From Yamagishiella unicocca (Eukaryota; Chlorophyta; Chlorophyceae; Chlamydomonadales; Volvocaceae): a stretch of 64,000 nt of DNA. The position numbers were made by a program, and so were the translations under genes. The notes below the pieces were generated by a model that was not told the origin of the DNA, made no database searches, and saw only the letters and a list, made by a program, of their open reading frames with translations. Shown here in pieces: positions 19,901 to 29,713 of the stretch. The DNA lies in NCBI GenBank assembly GCA_003116995.1, contig BDSL01000014.1, positions 744,001-808,000 of the forward strand, read 5' to 3'. Position 1 is the first letter of the stretch, and each line of letters starts with the position of its first letter.

Positions 19901-21798
19901 ACGAGGCGCAAAAGAGCTACCGGGACCCACACAGCGACCGTGCCTGGCACGCAGCGGAGGTGCTGCAGTCGAACATCGACCGAACGACCGGCGGCCAGCA
20001 GGAGGAGCAGCAGCAGCGGTCGCAGCAGCCGCAGCAGCCGCAGCAGTCGCAGCAGCCGCAGCAGCCGCAGCAGCCGCAGCAGTCGCAGCAGGAGGAGGAT
20101 CCGCAGCAGGGCGCCCAAGTACCTACGGGGCGAGGCGCAGCACCACAGGCGCGTGATGCAGAGCGGATGGCTGGTGCCGCGGCGGGGTACGTGCGCGGGG
20201 CGGCGGAGGCGGCCGGCCATGAGGTGGACAAGGCCGCGGGGGCCGCCGGCGGCGCCGAGCGGGTGGCGGGCGAGGTGGTCCGGGACAAGGCGGGCGGCGC
20301 TGCCGGCCACGCGCGCGGGGCGGCGGAGGCTGCGGGCGAGGAGGTGCGAGGCGCCGCGGGGGCCGTTGGCGGCGCTGCGCAGGTGGCGGCTGAGGAGGTC
20401 AGCCGGACTGCAGGCGAGTGATGGTTGGGCTGCATATATATATCAACGGGCGAGAGGTGCAGGACAGGCCGGGAGGTAGCGATTCGGGGCTTTAGTGAGC
20501 TTCGTGGTGCTTCTGGTGCCTTGCTGCGGCTGCTATCGCTCCTAGCCTCGCTTGCACAACCTCCTAAGTCGCGTGTGGTCAAACCGCGCAGGAGGGCTGT
20601 TCGGTGCTGTCCGCGAGGGCCTGCGCAACCTGATCGGTGGAGGAGGCGGCAGCACCGACAAGGAGCCGCCGCACCAGCGCCACCAGGCCGAGCGCCACCC
20701 GCCCTCCGACGAGGCCGGCGCGCCCCACGCCCCTTACTCGGACGCTCCTCGTGCGATTGCCGACGTGTATCAGCACCAGCAGCACCAACAGCCTCAGCAG
20801 CAACAGCAGCAACAGCAGCACCAGCACCAGGCGGGTGCGCGCCAGCTGGCTGAGGGTGAAGAGCGGAAGCCCGTGGCGCAGCGCGCGGAGGAGGCGGTGG
20901 AGGGTGTGCGCGAGGACGTGGCGGCCCGCGCGGAGGGCGCGGCACGGGTGCTGGGCAGCACCGCGCGGCAGGCGGCTGGCGGTGTGGAGGCGGCGGCGGA
21001 GCACGTAAGCGAGGGAGCTGGGCGCGCAGCTGGCGAGGCACGCGAGGGTGCAGGTGTGTTGGTGGGTGGGTGGGTGGGGTTGGGGTCTCCCCGAGGCGTA
21101 TATTATTAGGGGGATCTATCCAAATACCTTTAAAGGATAGTGTTGTTGCCACCACTCGTGTGTTGGTAGGTAGGGGGCCATCAGCTTGCTATCTCAGCAG
21201 TCCCATCGATGTCATCACATTGTTGTGGCCCAACATCGCGTGTGGCTCCGGAACCCACACATGTGGCCGCAATCCCCTACCTCCCGACGGGTCGCCTCCT
21301 CCCGTCACGGCGTGGTGTGTGCTGCCATCAGGCGGCATCCTGAGCGCGCTACGGGGCCTGCTGGTGGGCGGCGGCGACGGCAGGGACGAACGGGAGAGAA
21401 GCCGCCGCGCCGACCTCGGAGACAACGACGACGACAACCGAGCTGCCGCGCGAGAGGCGATGGCGGGCGGTGGTGGCGGTGACAAGCCAGCGGCAGTCGC
21501 CGGCGGCCTGGAGGAGATGTTGCCCGCTGGCCTCACGGAGACGCCGCGCGAGCGCAGCCCGAGCGCCAGTGGCGGGGGTTCGTCGGACATTGGCCCGGGG
21601 GTGCTCGCGGAGGACATCAGCAGGGGCCTGGGCCAGGTGGCCGGCGGTGTTGCGGGCGTGCTGGAGAAGGTGCTGGGGGGAGGTCAGGAGAGGGGAGAGG
21701 GCGGCGCACCCGCGGGGCCGGACACGCCGGTGGTGCCGTACACCAGCACTGCGGAGATCATGGCGGCACGCGAGCAAGAGAAGCGGCAGCAAGAGTAG
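1947..21798 (+). CDS. Long LEA-like hydrophilic repeat protein (29 exons, ~1,660 aa)
   Basis: Exons: 1947-2079, 2764-2975, 3379-3429, 3884-4057, 4522-4654, 5278-5412, 5880-6043, 6460-6796, 7308-7489, 8249-8400, 12126-12270, 12665-12746, 13078-13185, 13534-13650, 13906-14151, 14470-14582, 14922-14969, 15217-15255, 15865-15912, 16202-16271, 16774-16877, 17314-17434, 17856-18001, 18341-18482, 18727-18891, 19291-19452, 19889-20413, 20592-21053, 21332-21798 (TAG). They sum to 4,983 nt with matching phases throughout. The protein is charged and rich in Gly, Ala, Gln and Glu, with no signal peptide or membrane span. It alternates amphipathic helices (REAIATVTG, LEHITEAAETAAAKVANVV) with Gly linkers. 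A motif like GGLFGAVREGLRNLIG recurs at least three times. The C-terminal third has group-3-LEA-like modules (AAGHEVDKAAGAAGGAERV) after a poly-Gln stretch. A stress or desiccation role is inference from composition only. Exons 15-16 have the least certain borders. The join between exons 10 and 11 spans a transposon. Confidence 0.75.
2164..2300. repeat. Degenerate tandem repeat in intron 1
   Basis: Units built around GTAGACGGCTGGGTA and GTTGACGG recur about six times with variation inside intron 1 of the LEA-like gene. It looks like a decayed minisatellite. Confidence 0.45.
3436..3493 (-). repeat. Short interspersed repeat, family B
   Basis: On the minus strand this matches the CTAAACGGTTTTT...GGGTCTTCCTCG element also found at 33514-33575, 36012-36054, 52743-52815, 54384-54452 and 56551-56622. 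It lies just after the donor of exon 3 of the LEA-like gene. Confidence 0.65.
4659..4894. repeat. 25-bp intronic minisatellite starting at a splice donor
   Basis: Nine copies of a 25-bp unit (GTACCGGTAATAACTGCTGG plus GGCAA) run in tandem. The later copies have a 4-bp longer variant. The first copy begins 4 bases inside the GTGAGT donor that closes exon 5 of the LEA-like gene, so the array abuts the splice site. Confidence 0.9.
7026..7075. repeat. Perfect 20-bp inverted repeat (hairpin) in an intron
   Basis: Left arm 7026-7045 (GTGTAGTGGCATCCCACGAA) and right arm 7056-7075 are exact reverse complements around a 10-nt loop. A third partial copy of the arm follows at about 7082-7101. It lies in intron 8 of the LEA-like gene. 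Confidence 0.9.
7512..7690. repeat. 20-bp intronic minisatellite
   Basis: Roughly eight to nine copies of AAAAGTACTTGCACAATGAG run in tandem, beginning about 20 bases after the GTGAGG donor of exon 9 of the LEA-like gene. It is the second array in this gene placed right after a donor. Confidence 0.9.
8557..8923 (+). repeat. Left 367-bp terminal repeat of the element
   Basis: Starts TG and ends CA, with flanking AGCG at 8553-8556. Read on the minus strand it contains TAGCTCACTG and GGGTTCGATTCC, which resemble tRNA A- and B-box promoter elements, but the flanking stems do not fold as a tRNA. Confidence 0.85.
8924..9562 (+). CDS. Open region of the element, unknown product
   Basis: An open frame crosses from the left repeat to a TGA at 9560-9562. 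Its first in-frame ATG is 9296, giving 88 codons (MSISNYPPKFAGGL onward). Upstream codons without an ATG encode an acidic stretch with a repeated LAEGAEDP-like motif. The final part (MAELQRTALQLVRDHRVAL) lies in the first 241-bp repeat unit. I do not recognise the product. The frame may be the first of two element ORFs, or it may be non-coding. Confidence 0.35.
   Translation, partial: QSRTQTCEHRRPNGGLRQGSGAVQEPGLDYDESTWQTDRARAKRGRAETSGGADDVNVGEPGSSEDPAWFLGEQQGEGSSPPGLSVEGPLAEGAEDPLAEGAGAEPIRRTALVPWARAVRDEENMSISNYPPKFAGGLRALEETRWACPSRFRARCVPRFSAAVGALPTAEGGVLPHTSERPADGPMAVAQGGMAELQRTALQLVRDHRVAL
9472..10437 (+). repeat. 241-bp tandem repeat inside the element (4 copies)
   Basis: Four head-to-tail copies start near 9472, 9718, 9959 and 10200, with an exact 241-bp spacing between the last three. 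Each contains the end of the upstream ORF, a TGA, then a frame starting (M/I)PKLTFIYDDSDPKPPAPKL. Since 241 is not a multiple of three, the frame shifts in each copy. The start ATG of that module has become ATA in the last two copies. Confidence 0.9.
10434..11300 (+). CDS. DNA-methyltransferase-like protein of the element
   Basis: The frame is open from about 10290 and its first in-frame ATG is 10434; it ends with TGA at 11298-11300 (288 aa). Near the N-terminus is a small chromo/Tudor-like strand segment (CEVRYDDGSVERVD). In the middle is a methyltransferase motif I (LDPWSGTGTIAKVL), followed by NDIS as the acidic motif II region and ASPWF in the place of motif IV (D/N/S-PPY-like). This order is typical of N6-adenine or N4-cytosine DNA methyltransferase folds. 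Some DIRS-type retroelements carry such a domain, so an element-encoded role is likely. The catalytic motif is SPWF rather than DPPY or NPPY, so activity is uncertain. Confidence 0.6.
   Translation: MADGRPCEVRYDDGSVERVDMRGLRSCLREEKEVKGVEAKRNGGRRSALAVVASELPDTWALGDAVGVTAALRLLMPGAEPSTAHVGRLVNRVPGGSLFLQREGQPNAGHPECVETLACEIEPLLRCVDLGQCNGVLDPWSGTGTIAKVLSSAGFSVLRNDISVACVAERHEDALQPGFYRRVRDVWHFDAIVASPWFAVLDIALPLAVCFAPVVAFHVPGGYVTDAPPIRREYLRSLSLAGRLALLTGLPRGRMGRRCLWLVVFRTKALREQLLKVDLGPSDPWILT
11443..11809 (+). repeat. Right 367-bp terminal repeat of the element
   Basis: Same sequence as 8557-8923, followed by AGCG at 11810-11813. It is preceded at 11428-11442 by CTGTGTCGCGACA plus GC. That 13-bp sequence is nearly the inverted copy of the repeat's own start (TGTCGTGACACAG), so the junction is a near-palindrome. 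Confidence 0.85.
12461..12498 (-). repeat. Partial short interspersed repeat, family B
   Basis: A minus-strand fragment of the family seen at 3436-3493 and 33514-33575. The GGAAGACCCGTG..TGCGAG..AAAACCG part is kept and the rest is lost. Confidence 0.45.
14168..14216 (+). repeat. Short interspersed repeat, family A (diverged)
   Basis: Resembles the consensus GTTACAGAAAAGAACCGGTT then ACTCGACATGGGAAGTGTAG, with several mismatches. Located in intron 15 of the LEA-like gene. Confidence 0.5.
14592..14640 (+). repeat. Short interspersed repeat, family A
   Basis: Close match to the family A consensus (GAACCGGTCACTCGACATGG GAAGTGTAGC in sequence order), immediately downstream of exon 16 of the LEA-like gene. 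Confidence 0.7.
16662..16730. repeat. A-rich low-complexity tract
   Basis: A ~70-bp run of AATTAAAAAA-type sequence in an otherwise GC-rich intron (intron 20 of the LEA-like gene). It could be the tail of a decayed retroposon, but no body is recognisable. Confidence 0.7.
20414..20591 (+). other. Candidate GC-AG intron 27 of the LEA-like gene
   Basis: The only donor giving the phase needed by exon 28 is CAG|GCGAGT at 20413/20414. It equals the strong donor CAG|GTGAGT with T changed to C. If unspliced, a TGA follows at 20419-20421 and the protein would stop before its last two exons. Confidence 0.6.
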
Positions 21799-22794
21799 CA
21801 CTGAAAGTGGGGCGGTCGTTGGGTGGGCTGTGCGGTTAGGAGGGCCGGTAGCGGTTCGCCAAATGTGCGTGCTCTCTTTTGAGTTGTAGCGCAGACGGAG
21901 TGGGGCGTATGATTTAGGTAGCGATGCTGGTGGTAGAGGAGCTGTACCTAGAGACACTGCCGAGCTGCTTCGCTTGTGGTAGAAGTTGGAATGAAGATGT
22001 ATATATCGGGCAGTTGTAGGCAGTGGAAGGCGAAAGTTTATGTCGGTTGGTTGTTGCCGTATTGTGTACTTGTGATGTATAAATTGCTGTAGTTACATGA
22101 TGGAGGAGTCAACTGTACGATAGAAAGGTCATGGCACGGCAGATGTGTCCATTTACTAGCAAGGAACATGCTTGCAACAAGGTGGGGCGACAGTGTTGGC
22201 TGTAGAGGTGGGCCAAAGACGGATCCTGACGGGCATATCGGTATGGCGGGTACTTAAACTAGGCGGGCGCGGGCAAAAATTGGCGGGCGATGGCGAGAAT
22301 GCGCACAGGTCAAAAGGGTGTACTTCAGTCAGCCTTGCTAATAAGTTAACATGCCCTCACATACGTACATCGGTTCTTACATTGGAATACTAGAAAAGAC
22401 ATCGCATCCGAGTTCAGGCGCAGCTAAGCATAGTAACAACCCGCAAAGCAAGACCGATAACCGAGAAAATAAGTAAGAGGGCGTTTAAGGCAGGATGGCT
22501 GCCAGCGACAAGCGGAAAAGTAAGCCGGGCTTGTGACCCAAGGACGGTAATGGCATAAGAAGTCTGGTCTACCTCGCAGGCCTTAATGCTGCGGTCCCCG
22601 GTGACGGCCACCAGCTCCGGATTTCTTCGGGGCCACAGCCATAAACTGGCGCCCAAATTCCATGGCAGTAACGGGCTGCGTGGACTAACCTGCAAACATA
22701 TGGCAGCGGCTGTTGCCAGACAACGGCCAACTGAAACGGCGCGCCTGTACCGCGGCTCGGCTCCTAGGCATTAAATACCACAATCAGGTCGGGT

Positions 22795-22873
22795 GGTAGT
22801 ACTTGTAGACTCCAGACCAGAAGGCAGAACCACCGGGCACATCGCCGGACACTGAAGGAGACGAAAAGAGACA
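22795..22873 (-). repeat. Interspersed repeat, family C
   Basis: The reverse complement reads CTCCTTCAGTGTCCGGCGAT and then GTGCCCGGTGGTTCTGCCTT, matching the copies at 23868-23951 and 24139-24217 with moderate divergence. Confidence 0.65.
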
Positions 22874-23867
22874 GAAACTCAGCTGCGTTGTTGCGGAGCA
22901 CATACGCACCTCTCCCACTCCAAAGCACGCGCAGTGCATCAACAAGACCTGACGCTACCTTTTGTGCGTGGCCACACACACGACTTTCACTTGCGCTCGT
23001 TACCCCTTCCGGCCAAAGCCAACATGAGTTACGCGCATCCACGTGCTCCCAACCACTGTAATAGTTACTACTGCTCCAACCATGCATCCGAATTCACTAG
23101 TAATGCTGTCCACACCCGCAAAGGGCTCATGACAAAACACATCCAACCATTTCATGCTCCCAATCCTTGGTATCAAAACGGGCAGAATTAGCAATTATAG
23201 TAAATGCAAACATTCAGCGCCCACCTCAGCACTGCCAACACCTTAACTATGTACCGGTATGCTTTTGGTTGAAAGTTCGTTACGGAACCCATCCAAAACG
23301 TGTTCAAGTAGGCAGTCTGAATACTAACTACAAGAACTTCGACGTTCTGCCTTACGGATGCCTACTCTCCACAGCGTGCCAAACGGTGCAGGCGACAAGG
23401 AGTGACACGGCAACCGGTGAATTGATGGTGAAACGGACACTTCCATCCTTATCATTGAATTGCTCATCAACAGTCAATTATACCGCTCACGCATGAACGC
23501 ACATCCAGGAAGGAACATTTCTTACGTTCGACAGAGCGAGACTAATAGATAAAACATCTAGCCTGCCCTTATTCCACAAAAGCGTAGAATGGAATGCCAG
23601 GGTTTCATACCGTCCTCTTCATAAGAAATACGGTGCAGACTCGCGTGCGTGGTCATATTGGTACACCACCCAGTAGAAAGTATGCCATTGAAAACTGTCA
23701 GCTACTCGCCCCACTTATGAAGCTGCAAGGCCACCGACACTATCATAAAACCCGAAAGCACGGCCCTCGGCCCCATGGCAGGCAATTACCTTTTATGCAC
23801 ACGAGAATCCAGCAGGATAAGAAACAGCCTACGAATATTTATCCCCTGGCTGTACGGCACTTACACA

Positions 23868-23951
23868 AGACACCGTCTTGTTCAGTGTCAGGCGATGCGC
23901 CCGATGGTTCTACCTCTTGGTCTGGAACCCACTGTAACCGTTACAACAACA
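23868..23951 (+). repeat. Interspersed repeat, family C
   Basis: Contains TTCAGTGTCAGGCGATGCGC, CCGATGGTTCTACCTCTTGG and TCTGGAACCCACTGTAACCG in succession. It is almost identical to 24139-24217. Confidence 0.8.
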
Positions 23952-24138
23952 AGAATGATCCGGTGTCTTGCCATGGTTACAGGGACCCACTGGAAACTAC
24001 TGCAACACACGTACGGTCTGGAACCCACTGTAACCGTTACAAAAACGTACGATTGCTACCTCAACACAGTTGCTTTGGCCGTCAACACACACACGACGCC
24101 TTCCAACATAACCGTTGGTGCATGTCGGTATTTGTTTC

Positions 24139-24217
24139 CTCCGTCTTGTTCAGTGTCAGGCGATGCGCCCGATGGTTCTACCTCTTGGTCTGGAACCCAC
24201 TGTAACCGTTACAACAA
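24139..24217 (+). repeat. Interspersed repeat, family C
   Basis: Near-identical direct copy of 23868-23951 about 270 bp downstream, which suggests a local tandem duplication of part of the region. Confidence 0.8.
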
Positions 24218-24449
24218 AATAACCGTTACAACAAGGAAGGCTACCTACGGTAGGCAGCTCCAATCGTCTCCTCTCAACGCACGTTCACTGCGCAATTGAA
24301 ACTTCACGTTGCCGAAATCGTTCGTTTGCCCCCACGCATGCACCTCTCTACTGGAAACACCACATACGCACACACGCCTCGTCATCATGAGCTCAAATGC
24401 ACGGCCATGCACATACATGGTTCTGTGTCTCGGTCTTGCAACAGGCGCA

Positions 24450-27400
24450 CTACTGCACCTGGTGCTCCGCTGCGCGAGGCTGGCCAGGGAAAACGGGGAG
24501 CTGGAGAGCCCCTCCACGACGTTGCGCATGTGCAGCGGGGCTGGCTGGCCCTACACTGGGCGTTGCCGACGGCGGTCCAAGTACTACTGGCACCGGCGTC
24601 ACCACCTCTAACCCGATGGCAGCAGGACTTAGCGGTGCTGTCGATGACAGAGGTGCGGCTGCTGGCGGCGGCGTGGGCGCCCCCGGCGGTGTAGTTTTGG
24701 TTTTGATAGGTGGTAGTGTGGCTCGCGCTACTGGCGCCGGTATTGTTGATCGCACAGGCGCTGAGCTAGCGATGCGTATTTCCAATCTCCACGGCGCTGA
24801 TACCGGAACCCCCTGGGTGGGTGCCGGACCCGGTGGAGTGGGAGGTAGTGCTCGAGTCGCATCTGTAGGCGAAGCCCCCACAGTAAAGGGCGAAACTGCA
24901 GCGACTTTGTTCCTTGAGAGCTTTCTGTGAATTGAGATCTCTAAAAGTGAGCCAACCGCGTTAAATATGCTGAAGTAGGCGGGCGCAGCCGACAACACGT
25001 AGGTAGTTGTAGTCGTTAGCGCCAAGCCGTTGACCCACAGGTAAGCTTGGGAGGTTGCTTGCGGGATGTCCTCGGCCAGGCAAAAAAACAGGTGTGCCAG
25101 TCGATAGCGTAGTTCACGCACTTCATCTGCTTCCTTGATGCTGACAGTATCTTTGCGTTCCTTTCCTTCCTTAAGCCACCAACGTCTGAAATGAGCTGCG
25201 ACCATCGTAAAATGTACCTTGACCAATGCCATCTCGCAAACAAATACGCCAAACACTGAAATGCCGAGGCACCAATAGAATATGTAGTTTGCGTCGTCGC
25301 TGCAAAACGTGTTGCGGCTGCCGGAACCGTTGCTTCCCATCGCAACCTGCACTGAAGCTGTAATCCCAAAAGCCAGCGGTATAACCATCGCCAACGCGAA
25401 TGCACCTGCCATGTACGACGCTGACCGCGAGCTGAACGTCACGTTCGATGCCACGACAAACATAGGTACAGTCAAGGTCAGATTCTTTGCGACGAGCAGC
25501 CAGCCCAACACCAGGGTCGCTCCAATGTTACCATACGATGCGACAGTGTGTGCAAACCACCAGTCAGATACCTCTGTAAAGGGACAGATGGGGCACACAT
25601 GATATGAAACGGTAGTTAGTTGCACCGTTATGGGGACTCCCTTATGTTTGGCATGCCATGCACGGACGAGTCGGAGCAGCTAAAACGCCTGCCTACCAGG
25701 TAGGCCATTTGGCACGCTTATGCGACGATTCCATGATGATTAACGGGTAGGGTCGTTCCAAGATGCCTCGCCGTTTCAACGTAAGCAATCAATGTCACAC
25801 CAGCCATAAGCATGCATGCGGCGCGCGCACGGTAGCCCGTGATGCATGAGTCAACACCCGTACAGTGGACACAAGCAAACAAAGGGAGCTTGGCGGGCGT
25901 TTAATAACGAACCTCATGCGCCACTGGTGACGGCCACGGAAATACTTAGTCGCAACCCTCCAAGATTTTTGGAAAGCCACTCACCGTCATAAACGACCGA
26001 AAGAACTTCGAGAATGAAAAAGAAGAGCCTCCACGTAAACTTGAGACTCCTTTTCAACGATGAATTCATAAAGTCGTCATCATAGCTCTCAAGCAATCGC
26101 TTTCCTAGGTGCCGGATCAGCACCCACGCTGTAGCTACAGCGACAGCGGACGGAACGGTGATAGCCACCACACGCTCGCGGTAATCTTCGCCGTCAGACC
26201 CACACAAAAGCCCAGAGGAAAGAGAATCGGCATATAAATTGTACTGGATGGTGGCCCTCGCCTGCTCCGACGTGCTCGAGATATTGAGCAGCAGCGCCGG
26301 GATGTAGCACTCGTCGTTGTAGCGGCTCCAAGAGATGCGAAAGGGGCCGCTGAAGTTGCAGTGCTGACGCCGTCGTACACGCAGGCTGCCGTACGTTAGA
26401 AGTGCGCAAGCCATCACGCCAGTCTCATCATCAAGAGGCTCTGGTGCAAGGTTTTCGCTTCCAACAGTGAAGTTCCCCAACCAGGACACAACGTGCAGCG
26501 CGTACCATGGATACTGCTCCTGGAGCGCTGGCAAGTCCAGTTCCACCTGGCTGTTGAACAGGTTCACAAGAGGTGGTGAGGTGAGGCCTTCCGGCATCCT
26601 GGTGATACGGCCACAGAGGTGAGGGTTATTCGACAGGTCCAAACTGATGCGTGGCAGGCTGAAATCTGGTGGTAACCATCCCGACAAGTCACTGTTTGCG
26701 GCGTCAACATATGACCGGTCTCCACAGCATGCCTGCAGCTCCATCAAGTTCCCTCCGCCACAGTATGAAGTCTCCCCCTCCCAACGGGGCAGAGCCAGCG
26801 CTGACAGCCGCGATGCACACATGTTGTCCCCTGTCATGCCGCCACCTGCTGCATTATCCGCAACCGCGTCCTCGCTGCGCTCGCACATTTGAGCGGCAAC
26901 CAAGAAGTTGCTGATCGCATTGTAGCATTGTGTTGGTGGCTTGCCGAGCGCAATCGATACGATGCCTGCAAAGATCTGCACACAGCGGCGGACGGCGGCG
27001 GCAGCAGCAGAACGTTCACGTTGGTGGCGGGCGTAGCGATTTAGGGGTACGTAGTAGGCGAGAGAATGAGAAGGATGACGATGGGAAGGCCTAAGCCGGT
27101 GGTTTGATAGTTGTTGAGCATGATGGGTTTTTCATGTAGGCATATTAGCTAGCCGGGGTGAGATTAACTTTACGACTAGTAGAGTAGCTGTGACGTAATA
27201 AATACATGGATCTACCATGCCAAGCTGCGTCCCGTGAGCTCCCTCGCTGAGGTAGCCAGCGAGTTTCAATTGATCCCACTTGGGATTTTACCGTAACATA
27301 TGGGGCAAGCAAAGGCAGCGTTTCTGCATCGGAAAAGGGATTCATTTGGGGTGCCTGGCACGTCTGCGTGTGGAAGAAGCAGACGCGTGGAAAAAGTGTT

Positions 27401-29020
27401 CCGCGCTGCTGCCCCCTGAACTCATCTGCACGCGTACTATACATGAAGACGAGAACATGTGCGGCCTTTCAGCAGCATGTGCAAAATTGAAATAAGGTAA
27501 TAAGGATTCCACAACCCTCCGGACTGCGCATTTAGTTAGCTACCCACAAGTCACCCCCATTACAACGATTACTACTGCCGACCCCCACTATAACCATTAC
27601 TATGACAGTCACTACTACTGCTGAGGGGCTGCTTGGGCTGCAGTTGGTTTATTACTCATAGGGGTCGGGGCCGTTTGGGCTACCTCGCCCTGGGTGGTTA
27701 GTGCCGCTGGTTGTTCTCTGGGCCCTGGTTTCTGGTGGTTTGCCGCAGCTCGGTCGACTGTTTCTTCGTCTTGCTGCGTTTTTTCAGGTGTCAGGCGATG
27801 AGCACAGTAGCTCTACCTCTACGTACTCCCTGTGGCTGGGGCCCTGCAATATCAGCTTGACTTTGTTCGGCATCCTCGTATGTATGATGTCGTGACTATG
27901 ACGAAAAGACAATGGCACCTTTGGGGAAGGGGCTTATGGCCAGGGCCCATTCATACTCTTGGAGCTTAGCCATGAGGACTTTTCTGGAACATTTTGCCCG
28001 TGGGCCGCTACTTCGTATTTTATCGGAGGAGGATAGTTTTCTGGGTTGCCGCCAAACGTCATTGCTGGATCTCGACAGATCACGAGATTCACACTCAGGC
28101 CTCCTACCTATAATGTAATAGCTTACGCTTACACTTAACGTCCGAGGCTCATTTGGGCTGCCTGCCTAGCGGGAGAAACGTAAGGAGACGATTGAATAAA
28201 GTAGAACCCGTGTGCCCTGAAGACAGAACGAGAAACGATACGAACACATCCTATTCCGACAGTGTCCGCAGTAATTTCCCTTGGGCCCCTTTGGGCCCCC
28301 TGTAATGTAGCTCATACGTATTATGTTCATAACATTACAAACCCGTTGAACTGCAACCCCATGCTGGATTTACCCTCCCAATTGCCAACCTACCTGCAGC
28401 GAATTGCCAGTCGTATTCAGGCATTGGGGCTTCCACCAGATCGCGCTTTCAACATCATTATTTGACATGCTCAGTACAGATACTGATTCACTGCCTGTCG
28501 TGTTGTCTCGCAACTTGGCGAACTGGGAAAGTGCGGCCCTGGCGCATCCTTGGCTTGTGAGGAAGAAGTCGGCCACAGCGGACGGTATCGACGCCGACAG
28601 GCAGGGCACAAATGCCACTGCGTCATACGAGCGAATTAGGTCCACATCGTTGACCTTATAGACCGAGCAGGCGATTCGGCGAATGGACGACGCTGTTGGG
28701 CATACACGGGGTACGGACGCCGGAGCCGCCAAGGATAGGTTTGTACCGACGACTGCGGGCAGAAAGACAGAACCCTGACCAGACCGCAAACAATCCTTAG
28801 AATGTGCTTGAAGGCTCGCAATCGCTTTGTGCACTGGCGAATACCAGAATAGGTTATTCGCAAAAGACTCCCAATCCAGCTCACACGCCCCAGTAATGCT
28901 CGTATATATACAGCTGCGATTCTGAGCTACAGTAGCTAAGACAGTCAATGGCAAAAAAGAGCCGATTAGTAGCAATAGGAATAGCAGGATGTGGGGTGCA
29001 CCAATCAGAGTGACTGTCAT
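24450..29020 (-). CDS. LRR-like multi-pass membrane protein, signal peptide and Pro-rich tail (~926 aa)
   Basis: Exons on the minus strand: 29020-28394, 26975-25946 (donor could instead be at 25925), 25573-24450. Lengths and phases agree. The first ATG of the mature frame is followed by a hydrophobic signal (HILLFLLLLIGSFLPLTVLA). The extracellular part has N-glycosylation sites (NRS, NLS, NTT) and a short leucine-rich segment (DLSGWLPPDF, ISLDLSNNPHLCGRI). Around residue 480 the first transmembrane helix appears (VVAITVPSAVAVATAWVLI). About five more follow in exon 3, with EDIPQ in the helix-rich region, a motif also typical of Xk-related membrane proteins. The C-terminal ~130 residues are Pro/Ala-rich and probably disordered. 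The architecture suggests a cell-surface sensor or scramblase-like protein, but the function is not established. No kinase domain is present. Confidence 0.65.
27774..27840 (+). repeat. Diverged family C repeat in an intron
   Basis: TTTTCAGGTGTCAGGCGATG followed by a TCTACCTCT-like stretch resembles family C, in intron 1 of the LRR-like gene (opposite strand). The match is partial. Confidence 0.4.
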
Positions 29021-29713
29021 GGTTCGACAAAATAGGTAGCAGCGCTGCCTGAGCCAATATATTTCAACCGGTAGTGTCGGGAGAGACGAGGATGACATAC
29101 ACGGACGACAGAAGACAAGTCCTAAACTTGGAGGAAGAAAGCGCGTGTGGCAAAAAGTAGTTTTACGCTCGGTAGATATAAATATCGTCAATAGTAAGGG
29201 AGCTGGGTGTTGTCAGCATGTCCAGCAAGACTATCGAACCGTACTTGTCAAGATTGTCGACGGACGGGACTTTCGGACACAAATACTGCGTTTCAGGTTA
29301 AGAAAAAATAGTGATGAAGGTAGTCACAGCAAACAATGACACCGGTAATTGAACAGACATGAGGCCATGCAGAAGTCATGACAAGTTCAATCAGCAACAC
29401 CGAAATTTCAACTATGAGGATTTCACGTGCATCCTGATAATAATTCAGGCCAATATTGGCTCAAAATGTGTATGGAAATACGGAATTACCGAATTACCAT
29501 ATTGTGTGTGCCAAAAAAAGCTACACATCTGTACACATAAGGCTACACACGAAGCTACACATCAACCTACCTATTTGTAAACCTACCATAGGCGTCCATG
29601 AAGGAACGATCGAGGAGCATCCTGTATTTCCAATTCGCTAGCTGCGGTTCGCACGCGTTTCGTTTGCACCACCTTCGTCCATCACTGGGCCTTTCCAACC
29701 TCCACCTTCGGTC

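Larger units (their letters stand above)
21799..24449. other. Intergenic region with short repeats
   Basis: No supported gene. It lies between the convergent ends of the LEA-like gene (+) and the LRR-like membrane protein gene (-). It is AT-richer than its surroundings and holds copies of repeat family C at about 22795-22873 (minus), 23868-23951, 24015-24050 and 24139-24217. Minus-strand TGTAA motifs near 24197-24240 are possible polyadenylation signals for the gene ending at 24450. Confidence 0.5.

Noticed and set aside
22586..23496. Small plus-strand ORFs in the 22-24 kb region
   Set aside because: They overlap family C repeats, are short, and show no splice-linked continuation or recognisable motif.
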